From Chitinophaga pinensis (GTDB lineage Bacteria > Bacteroidota > Bacteroidia > SXHM01), in assembly GCA_945861685.1 (NCBI GenBank), contig CAMAVO010000013.1, positions 1 to 32,808 of the forward strand: DNA of 32,808 nt, written 5' to 3'. Position 1 is the first letter of the stretch; every line of letters begins with the position of its first letter. Below, one piece after another: positions 23,127 to 29,717 of this stretch. Below the pieces are notes generated by a model that made no database searches, was not told where the DNA came from, and saw only the letters and a program-made list of their open reading frames with translations. The position numbers and the translations under genes are program-made.

Positions 23127-24002
23127 TTAATATTTTTTATTAAAAAAATATGCTTTAAAATTTCCAAGAATGATTATTGCGCATGTTAATGGATATAACC
23201 AACGATTTCCATAATTCCATGCTAACCTAAAAGAGTCGGGCAGATAAGTCATGGTATATTTATTAAATAAGTTTTTTATAAAATCGAAAAAACTAGTCTT
23301 TATAAAAGAAGCTCCCTTTCCTGTTGTTTCAATAATACTGTATACTTTGGCATCATAAGAAATAAAACATTTATAGCCCTGTTTTATAGCTTTTAAACCA
23401 AGATCAAGATCAGATCCATATTGAATATATTTTTCATCATACATATTGAGTGTATATAGTATATGAGCAGGAATCAAAGTTCCTCTGCCTGTTACTATTT
23501 CAGTAGGGACTAATCCGCTGAAATCTTCAATTTTAACTTCAGAAAATCTTTTATAATATTTTACAAATTTAAACCTCCACCAAATAATTCGGCTAACTCC
23601 TGCATCAAATAAAACATAAGGGGCTTTATCAGAAAAACAAATAGATGTTATTATAGCTTTATCATTTTTCTTAATTGCAGCATTCAGTAAAAATGAAAGA
23701 TAATCCCTCTGAATACATACATCGTCATTTAGCAATAAAAGATAATCGGGGTTTTTGTCTTTTAGGTATTTAAAACCTTCATTCATGCTTTTTGTGTACC
23801 ACCAATTACCATTGCCATAAATAATATGCACTTCAGGAAAATCTTTAGTCAGCATTTCAATTGTTCCATCGGTTGACCCATCTACAACCACAACAACATT
23901 ATACTCAAACTTAGAATTCTCAATTTGAAATAATTGTTGCAGTAAATTATGCAATAATTTCCGCCTGTTATACGTAGGGATAACTACTGCTATTTTGTTC
24001 AT
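23127..24002 (-). CDS. Family 2 glycosyltransferase (paralogue B)
   Basis: A 291-residue GT2 enzyme with the start VVIPTYNRRKLLHNLLQQLF, VVVDGSTDGTIEML, the metal-binding LLLLNDDVCIQ and MYDEKYIQYGSDLDLGLKAI. One C-terminal hydrophobic stretch (LYPLTCAIIILGNF) may anchor it to the membrane. It is a clear paralogue of the GT2 at 20275-21153, with the same FPEVHIIYGNGNWWYTKSMN block and a run of identical DNA. It starts 2 bp after the methyltransferase gene and ends 6 bp before the amidotransferase gene, so it is tightly within one operon. It probably transfers a different sugar or makes a different linkage from its paralogue. Confidence 0.85.
   Translation of the reverse strand: MNKIAVVIPTYNRRKLLHNLLQQLFQIENSKFEYNVVVVVDGSTDGTIEMLTKDFPEVHIIYGNGNWWYTKSMNEGFKYLKDKNPDYLLLLNDDVCIQRDYLSFLLNAAIKKNDKAIITSICFSDKAPYVLFDAGVSRIIWWRFKFVKYYKRFSEVKIEDFSGLVPTEIVTGRGTLIPAHILYTLNMYDEKYIQYGSDLDLGLKAIKQGYKCFISYDAKVYSIIETTGKGASFIKTSFFDFIKNLFNKYTMTYLPDSFRLAWNYGNRWLYPLTCAIIILGNFKAYFFNKKY
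23776..23813 (-). repeat. 38-bp segment identical to 20927-20964
   Basis: This is the second copy of the shared GT2 segment, within codons for WYTKSMNEG. See the entry at 20927-20964. Confidence 0.8.
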
Positions 24003-24004
24003 TT

Positions 24005-24793
24005 TTATGCCTTTGAGCAGAAAAACAGGTATTTATCACTTTCTGAATGAGGAGTGTTTAAGGTTAGATCAAAGTAACTACCAGGCAAATCTCCGGTTGA
24101 TATTATTTGAACTTTGAATCCTGCTTTTTCTAGTTTATTTTGTAAATCTAATCCGTTTAACCTCATGTGCTGGTCAATGCCATATTGAAATTCTCTTTCT
24201 TTTGCAGTTAAGTTTTTTAGTTCGAAAGTTTGATTACCATAAATTGGAAGTGCGAGCAGTAACCATCCTCCACTAACTAGTATTCTAGAAAGTTCAGAAA
24301 TTGCTTTTAAGTCATCTTCAATATGCTCCAGCACATGAATACAAATTATTCCATCAACAGAATTATCATTTAGTTTAATATTTGTAATATCTAATTCAAT
24401 CGCATTTTTATACTTAGAAGGATCAATGTCAGCTTTGATATAATTAATGTTATTGAATTTATTAAAATAATCTGTAATAAATTCTTCAGGAGCAAAATGC
24501 AGGACATTCTTTTTACCCGTTACTAATTGTACATTGCTTTTTAAAAAACCCATAACCAATCTGTGGCGAATACCACTACCACATTTAGGGCAAGTATAAT
24601 TTTTTGTTGTATGGTCAACTTTTACTCCTTTTATAAAAGAATTACCTCTATATGTTTTAAAACTATTAAAGTGGCCTTCACAAACCGGACAAGTGTATTT
24701 TGTTCCGGCATAAAAGACAGATTCGAGCCTCACAAATCTTTGATAATACTTTTTAAATTTTCGGTAAATTGCTTTGATCATAGTTTTTGACAT
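24005..24793 (-). CDS. SAM-dependent methyltransferase with N-terminal zinc-ribbon-like segment
   Basis: A 262-residue protein. The N-terminal region has two CxxC pairs (CPVCEG and CPKCGSG, about 30 residues apart) like a zinc ribbon, then a class I methyltransferase: LHFAPEEF in place of the usual glycine motif, YIKADIDPSKY (acidic loop), IELDITNIKLNDNSVDGII, and the typical CIHVLEHIEDDLKAISELSR followed by ILVSGGWLLLALP. It probably O-methylates a sugar or phosphate of the repeat unit. The ATG at 24793 overlaps the stop of the polymerase gene by one base (TAATG), so the two are translationally coupled. The substrate is unknown. Confidence 0.78.
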   Translation of the reverse strand: MSKTMIKAIYRKFKKYYQRFVRLESVFYAGTKYTCPVCEGHFNSFKTYRGNSFIKGVKVDHTTKNYTCPKCGSGIRHRLVMGFLKSNVQLVTGKKNVLHFAPEEFITDYFNKFNNINYIKADIDPSKYKNAIELDITNIKLNDNSVDGIICIHVLEHIEDDLKAISELSRILVSGGWLLLALPIYGNQTFELKNLTAKEREFQYGIDQHMRLNGLDLQNKLEKAGFKVQIISTGDLPGSYFDLTLNTPHSESDKYLFFCSKA

Positions 24794-26067
24794 TAAGGAT
24801 TTTTTAAGGGTTTTAAACCTAATTTTAAAGGAGAAAGTTTATTGCTTTTTGTAGTATTCATAATTGAGGGTAAAAACAGAAAAGTATTTAAAAATGGTTT
24901 TAGAAACAATGCTTGTGAAAATGCCAGAATTAAAACTATAATGATTGCAGCAAATGGATATAGTTTAGGTAAATGGAAGGCTGCTTGAATTGCAGAAAAT
25001 GATAAAAAAACAAGATATATATACACTATTGTAAAAGGAAGGCCATAGGTAGATAACAAAATAAATATTCCGTTATTTCTGTGGTTTTCCTGAGTAAAAT
25101 CAGTTTTGAAATCATTTTTTGCTCCAGCCCTGCCCATACCAACTATTGGACTTCTTATGAAGTAAACAAGGTCTGCTTGCGCACTTCCAAAACGAGAACC
25201 AGTTGTTTCATCTGCTATATTTATATTATTTTCGATTTTATCTTTCAGAAATGGAATAGATTTATAAAGATAAAACGATGAAAAGAGAATTAATATAAAT
25301 ACTGTAGAATATAAAATGTTTTTTCTGACTACATCAATATTTATATAAACAATGAAAATAAAAAAAGCAAGATACCCAGCAGTAGAAAATGTTGTTATTA
25401 AACAAATGATAAAAATTATATTTTTTTTTGTGGTAAATTTTTTCTCTTTAATCTGGTTGAATAATAGTGCAATTAGTATAAAGACTGCAAAAGCTCCTGG
25501 TTCCCAAAAAGGTCCTGAATTTCTGTTTTCTGTAAACAAAGTGTCTTCAAAATTAAATATAATAATATTCGGCATTTGCTTATAAAAATCATTTTCTATA
25601 CTAAATGGAGATGGTATAAGTTTTCCTAAAACATTTACATAAAAATTTTCTGCGCCTGGTAGGAATGAACCTGCATAAAATATTAATGAAACAACTGCAA
25701 GGAAATACATTATTTTTACATAATATGTAAGGAATTTCTGACCAACAATCGCTATTACAGCAAATGCCAGAAACAGGCGGATATAAGAGCCTGAAAAAGT
25801 CCACATATTAAAACCGCCAAACAGAATATATTGAAAAGCCTCAACAATCAAAAAAAGGAGTACTACTAGAGAAAAAGTTTTGTTTATTTTCCGCTTATAA
25901 CGAAAGAAAAAAAATGAAGCAATAAAAAATGAAATCAGTATGTTATACTGAGAGCGATAAAAATATTCCATTCCCGAAACAGCAAGCAACAAAAACACTA
26001 ACAGTAACCCAACACGCTCATAATTGGTAACGTTTTTTTTCTCGTTTAATATGACCTGTTTATTCAA
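24793..26067 (-). CDS. Wzy-type O-antigen/capsule repeat-unit polymerase
   Basis: A 424-residue membrane protein with about 10 hydrophobic helices and a large loop in the middle to C-terminal part (FNFEDTLFTENRNSGPFWEP, then EPGAFAVFILIALLF), as in O-antigen polymerase/ligase-like proteins. RSPIVGMGRAGAKNDF and FTQENHRNNGIFILLSTYGL supply the Arg, Gly and His residues usual near the periplasmic active site. It would join flipped lipid-linked units into polymer in the periplasm. The family diverges strongly, so the call rests on topology, motifs and position near wzx and wzc. The frame opens with TTG at 26067. A decayed copy of its codons about 17-87 lies upstream at 27008-27195. Confidence 0.78.
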   Translation of the reverse strand: MNKQVILNEKKNVTNYERVGLLLVFLLLAVSGMEYFYRSQYNILISFFIASFFFFRYKRKINKTFSLVVLLFLIVEAFQYILFGGFNMWTFSGSYIRLFLAFAVIAIVGQKFLTYYVKIMYFLAVVSLIFYAGSFLPGAENFYVNVLGKLIPSPFSIENDFYKQMPNIIIFNFEDTLFTENRNSGPFWEPGAFAVFILIALLFNQIKEKKFTTKKNIIFIICLITTFSTAGYLAFFIFIVYINIDVVRKNILYSTVFILILFSSFYLYKSIPFLKDKIENNINIADETTGSRFGSAQADLVYFIRSPIVGMGRAGAKNDFKTDFTQENHRNNGIFILLSTYGLPFTIVYIYLVFLSFSAIQAAFHLPKLYPFAAIIIVLILAFSQALFLKPFLNTFLFLPSIMNTTKSNKLSPLKLGLKPLKNP

Positions 26068-26102
26068 TTTAATTTTGAGGTTTACCCTTTAAAAGAATGT
26101 AT

Positions 26103-26825
26103 TTAATTTATTTTTCTAAATATGCCATCCACCTGTAACATTTCTCCGGTTTTTTGATTTACGAAGCCTGGTTCTATACTTACTAAAGTATATCCTGACT
26201 GTTTCAGCATAGTGTATAATTCATCAAACAACATTTGTCCCTGATACAAGGGTTGAATTGACATTTCTAATTGGATTGTATTTATTTTTTTAAGTGAGTT
26301 TTGAGCACCTGCCAATACAAACGATTCATACCCTTGTGTATCTATTTTTAAATAGATTTCGTTGCAATCTTTCTTAATACTATCAAATATAGAATCCAGT
26401 TTATTTACTTTTATTTTCTCCGAGCCAATATACGTGGAACTTGGCTCTGCATTGGTATGTAAATCCTTTATATTGAGAATAGAACTACTATGAGAATTCC
26501 CAGAAACATTTATTTCTAATTCTTCTTGCTTCTCTCCTAAAGCATAGTTGTAAACTTCCCAGTTAAAATCGTTTTTGGCTCTATTTGCCAATATTAAAAA
26601 AGCCATACTTAAGGGCTCAAAAGAACAAATCCTACCTGTAAATCCTAATTTTCTAGAATCTAAGCCGTATTGTCCTACATTAGCACCTACATCAATTATT
26701 AAATCAACTCCACATTTTTCTATATACGCCTTTCTTCTTAAAAGAGCATTATTGCTTACATTATATTTGTTTAATTGAAAACCAAATTTTTGAAGTATCG
26801 AATTTATTTTACTGAGTTTACCCAT
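26103..26825 (-). CDS. FkbM-family methyltransferase
   Basis: A SAM-dependent methyltransferase of about 240 residues with the classic FkbM layout: LIIDVGANVGQYGLDSRKLG, ICSFEPLSMAF, the middle SGNSHSSSIL block, KVNKLDSIF, and YLKIDTQGYESFVLAGA. Members O-methylate sugars or other small molecules. The ATG at 26825 is chosen; a GTG nine bases upstream (26834) would add three residues. The wzy gene follows after 35 bp, and behind it lies the 440-bp scar with the wzy remnant, so this gene sits between a real and a dead copy of wzy. Unlike the FkbM protein at 17979, its SAM motif is intact. Confidence 0.85.
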   Translation of the reverse strand: MGKLSKINSILQKFGFQLNKYNVSNNALLRRKAYIEKCGVDLIIDVGANVGQYGLDSRKLGFTGRICSFEPLSMAFLILANRAKNDFNWEVYNYALGEKQEELEINVSGNSHSSSILNIKDLHTNAEPSSTYIGSEKIKVNKLDSIFDSIKKDCNEIYLKIDTQGYESFVLAGAQNSLKKINTIQLEMSIQPLYQGQMLFDELYTMLKQSGYTLVSIEPGFVNQKTGEMLQVDGIFRKIN

Positions 26826-26924
26826 TTTTGTCACTTTCTAATTAATCCATCTCGGCCTAAACATTTTTTGAGATAGCCAAAGCTATAGATTTCATTTGAT
26901 AAATTATCAAATCAATTAATAGTT

Positions 26925-27007
26925 TCAGAAAAGAACCCCTTGTAAAAATTCTTGCGGAGTATTATGATGTTCCACAAAAGCCTTATCAATCCAATTCTGC
27001 AGGTTTA
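26925..27007 (-). pseudogene. Orphan 3' gene fragment (C-terminal coding remnant)
   Basis: On the minus strand a short open stretch ends at TGA (26925-26927) and reads like a protein C-terminus: KINLQNWIDKAFVEHHNTPQ, then EFLQGVLF and stop. It begins exactly where similarity to the wzy gene ends, so it appears joined to the wzy remnant by a recombination event. The source gene is not recognised. The surrounding 26835-27273 gap has no complete gene. Confidence 0.4.
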
Positions 27008-27195
27008 TTTTAAACCGCCAAATAGGATATATTGAAAAGTCTCAACAATAAGAAAGAGGAGTACTACTAAAGAAAATATTTTGGGGCTTTCCGCTTATAA
27101 CGAAAGAAAAAAAATGAAATCACTGTGTTCTACTGCGAACGCTAAAAATATTCCATTCCCGAAACAGCAAGCAACAAAAACACTAACATACTACC
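27008..27195 (-). pseudogene. Decayed copy of the wzy 5' region
   Basis: This stretch aligns base for base with the intact polymerase gene at about 25806-26012. Long shared runs include the codons for LLLAVSGMEYF, FFFRYKRK and the ILFGG segment. The copy carries in-frame stops (the codons after GMEYF and after RSQ have become TAG), a deletion of about 15 bases, and a small insertion that changes the frame. It lacks the rest of the gene. It lies upstream of the FkbM gene, so the order is dead wzy start, fkbM, live wzy. Confidence 0.8.
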
Positions 27196-27208
27196 AATAC
27201 GTTAAAAT

Positions 27209-27319
27209 TTAATTGAGCCTTTTGTTTTGTATGTAATCTGCGTATTCAATTAATTTGTTTAAACCTTTATATTTCAATAAAATTTTTTCTGTTTTATATA
27301 GGGTTCCGATTGTATAAAA
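27209..27319 (-). pseudogene. Possible gene remnant overlapping the acetyltransferase 3' end
   Basis: In a frame different from the acetyltransferase, 36 codons end at TAA (27209-27211) and read KYKGLNKLIEYADYIQNKRL, a natural-looking helical C-terminus with good codon use. The first part overlaps the last 15 codons of the acetyltransferase. It could be the end of a lost gene, or the original end of the acetyltransferase before a slip in an A-rich run. No family is recognised. Confidence 0.3.
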
Positions 27320-27975
27320 CTAACAGGATCATGAAAATTTTTATATGATTCGATAAATATTTTTTCGTCCCAGTTCCACCACTCAGATTGATTAATTTGA
27401 TTAATTATTTCCTTATCAAAACGATATTTTATATGTTTTGCAGGCACACCACCCACGATAGAGTAAGGTTCAATATCCTTTGTAACTACAGCCCTTGCAG
27501 TTATTACAGCTCCATTACCTATTGTTACACCTCCCGGAATTAAAACCCCTTCGGCAATCCAAACGTCATTACCAATTTTTACGTTTTTATATTCTTCAAT
27601 ATAAACTTTATCTGAAAAAGTTTTGAGTGATTTACTATTTGCATAAAATGCAGGATGGGTTGACACGAAAGATGTTGGGTGTGTTCCAATTACAATTTGG
27701 ACATTAGGGCCAATTGAACAAAATTTCCCAATGGTCGCATTGGTTATATTAGAATTGCTGTTTATATATGAAAAGTCATCGATAGAAGAATTAACGATAG
27801 AAACATTTTCACCTAAAAAATTATTGTTACCGAATTTTGTATTTTTAATTGTACAACCGATAGAAAGTTTCAAATTGTTTTTTCTATACCGGAGCCAATA
27901 TATAAGCCTTTTAATTTGAAGTAATATTCTTTGAAGGCTCAAGTTTTTTGCTATTTTATTTATTCCAAATCCCAT
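27274..27975 (-). CDS. CatB-like hexapeptide O-acetyltransferase
   Basis: A 233-residue left-handed beta-helix enzyme. Repeats begin near residue 40 (CTIKNTKFGNNNFLGENVSI), an active-site-like IGTHPTSFVSTHPAFYA loop follows, and then NVKIGNDVWIAEGVLIPGG, GNGAVITARAVVTKDIEPYS and IVGGVPAKHIKYRF. The tail ending in NQSEWWNWDEKIF is typical of CatB-related O-acetyltransferases. It would acetylate a sugar of the repeat unit from acetyl-CoA. Its start overlaps the flippase gene by 20 bp. The last 12 or so residues (EPYIKQKKFY) read poorly, and another frame looks coding there, so the 3' end may be altered. Confidence 0.83.
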   Translation of the reverse strand: MGFGINKIAKNLSLQRILLQIKRLIYWLRYRKNNLKLSIGCTIKNTKFGNNNFLGENVSIVNSSIDDFSYINSNSNITNATIGKFCSIGPNVQIVIGTHPTSFVSTHPAFYANSKSLKTFSDKVYIEEYKNVKIGNDVWIAEGVLIPGGVTIGNGAVITARAVVTKDIEPYSIVGGVPAKHIKYRFDKEIINQINQSEWWNWDEKIFIESYKNFHDPVSFIQSEPYIKQKKFY

Positions 27976-29320
27976 AAGCCTTTTTATTAATAATCTTTGA
28001 ATATTGAATTGGGCAAATTATTGTGTGTGGTATCAAGCAAATAATAGTTGCAATAATTACTCCCGAAACACCAAGCCCAATATTTGAGGCAAGAAATATT
28101 GCCAAAGGAATATTTATTACAGATGTGGCAATCAATGAAATTAATTGAAGCTTTACTTTACCTGTTCCGTTAATAAAATATGTAAATGGTGAATAGAAAT
28201 TAGTTAATCCGAAAAATATTGCCATGAAAAGTGTTAATGTAAATGGAATATGAATATTGTCCCCAACCCAAATTTTATATGCAAAGGATGATACAGATAC
28301 CATAATTATCAATAAAAAAATTGAACCTGCTGAAATTTTTATCAGGTTATTCATTGATTGTTTAATCCAGTCAAAGTCACCTTTGATATAAGCTTCTGTG
28401 ATTGTTGACCAATAAGGGGTAAGAATGATTGAAAGAACCATATTTGAGATACTTAAATATTTAAATGCAATATTATAAGGAACAACTTCTTCGGGACCAT
28501 AAAGTTGGGTTATAATAAGGTTATCAGTTGAAAATAAGATTATTCCAGATAATTGAACAATAAAAAACATAAACCCCAATTCAAAAATAGTTTTCAAATA
28601 TTCTTTTTTCCAAAGAGAAAGTTTGGGTTTAAACTCTTTGTAAGTATTTGAAAAGGAAAAAAAATTAAACCAAAGTAGGATAATAACAGGCAAGGCGGAA
28701 AAAATGCTTCCAAAAATCAATAAAGAATTTCCTGTTGTTTTTGTCATTAACCAAATTGCAAGTAAAGAGACAATTTGAATATAGAAATTAATTTTCCCTT
28801 GCATAGAATGATGTTGGTCTGCAGTATAAATAGTGGTGATGAGTTTTAATACCAATTGCAAACAGAAAAATGCAAAAACAACAGGCATTAGAATACTTAG
28901 TTCTTTTTGTAAATATAAATTGGAATTAAAAACAACTGTCCAGTCAATAAAAAAATTGATAGCAATAAATGCTACCATAAGGAATAAACTAAAGCTGCCG
29001 AGGGTAAAATAAGCAGAGCTGATATAGGCTCTTGCTAATTTTAGGTCTCCTTTGGATTTTGCCTCCGCAAATTTATTTCTTAACCCGTTACCAAGACCAA
29101 TGTCAAAAAATGAGAACCAGCTGATAAATGAAGTAAGCGTAAGCCATATCCCATAATTTTCTGTGTTCAAATAACTAATAGTAACAGGGACTAATAAAAA
29201 ATTCGCAATCATACTTCCGCTTTTGTAAAAAAGTGAATACGCAATATGCTTGGTAATATTTTTTGTGCGATAGCTTGTTATACCTACCGCATTAAATATT
29301 CTATTAATTAATATTTTCAA
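27956..29320 (-). CDS. Wzx-type polysaccharide repeat-unit flippase
   Basis: A 454-residue integral membrane protein with about 12 to 14 helices, in the polysaccharide-export (MATE-like) flippase family. The N-terminal SGSMIANFLLVPVTISYLNT and ENYGIWLTLTSFISWFSFFD, with FDIGLGNGLRNKFAEAKSKG, are hallmark segments. It moves the undecaprenyl-linked unit across the inner membrane. The frame opens with TTG at 29320 within the stop of the preceding epimerase remnant (TTTGA); the next in-frame Met is about residue 37, inside helix 1, so TTG or a near start is needed. The gene is followed by the acetyltransferase gene with a 20-bp overlap. Confidence 0.87.
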   Translation of the reverse strand: MKILINRIFNAVGITSYRTKNITKHIAYSLFYKSGSMIANFLLVPVTISYLNTENYGIWLTLTSFISWFSFFDIGLGNGLRNKFAEAKSKGDLKLARAYISSAYFTLGSFSLFLMVAFIAINFFIDWTVVFNSNLYLQKELSILMPVVFAFFCLQLVLKLITTIYTADQHHSMQGKINFYIQIVSLLAIWLMTKTTGNSLLIFGSIFSALPVIILLWFNFFSFSNTYKEFKPKLSLWKKEYLKTIFELGFMFFIVQLSGIILFSTDNLIITQLYGPEEVVPYNIAFKYLSISNMVLSIILTPYWSTITEAYIKGDFDWIKQSMNNLIKISAGSIFLLIIMVSVSSFAYKIWVGDNIHIPFTLTLFMAIFFGLTNFYSPFTYFINGTGKVKLQLISLIATSVINIPLAIFLASNIGLGVSGVIIATIICLIPHTIICPIQYSKIINKKAYGIWNK

Positions 29321-29574
29321 ATTACTCTACCATAAAAACTATTTGAACTTGCAATTATTTTACTATGTCCCTCAATAAAAGAATATTGCTGCCTCCAGCC
29401 GAGTGATAGCAATTTGGTGTTATCAGCAACAGCGCCAATAATTTCATTTTTTCTATAAAGGAAGACTCCAAACTTCAAATTCGTTGTGCTTTGGGTCAAT
29501 TTTTTAATCAACAATAGAAATTTCGATCCCAATTTCAAATTCAATATTTCGTTTTGCTTTAATACTTCTTTCAT
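29317..29574 (-). pseudogene. C-terminal remnant of an SDR-type sugar epimerase/dehydratase
   Basis: An 85-codon frame whose second half matches the end of extended short-chain dehydrogenases acting on nucleotide sugars: FGVFLYRKNEIIGAVADNTK, then LLSLGWRQQYSFIEGHSKII, parallels the usual YRKDEI, DxxKLxxLGWxPxxS and EEGL blocks. The Rossmann NAD site (GxxGxxG) and the YxxxK active site, which should come from about 220 upstream codons, are missing. An in-frame TAG lies 14 codons before the ATG, and the 143-bp gap to the Wzc-like gene is too short to hold them. It is most likely a deletion remnant whose 3' end still overlaps wzx by 4 bp. A small expressed protein cannot be excluded. Confidence 0.65.
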
Positions 29575-29717
29575 GACCTTCGAAGAAGAAAGACCTAATA
29601 TTTTAAAAACTGGCTATCACTTATAATTTCAAATTTTCCGGAGGATAGAGATCTATTAACCTTTTTCAAATTTTAAGAGGTAAATAGTTCCCTCAACGAA
29701 CCAACCAATTTTTGCAG

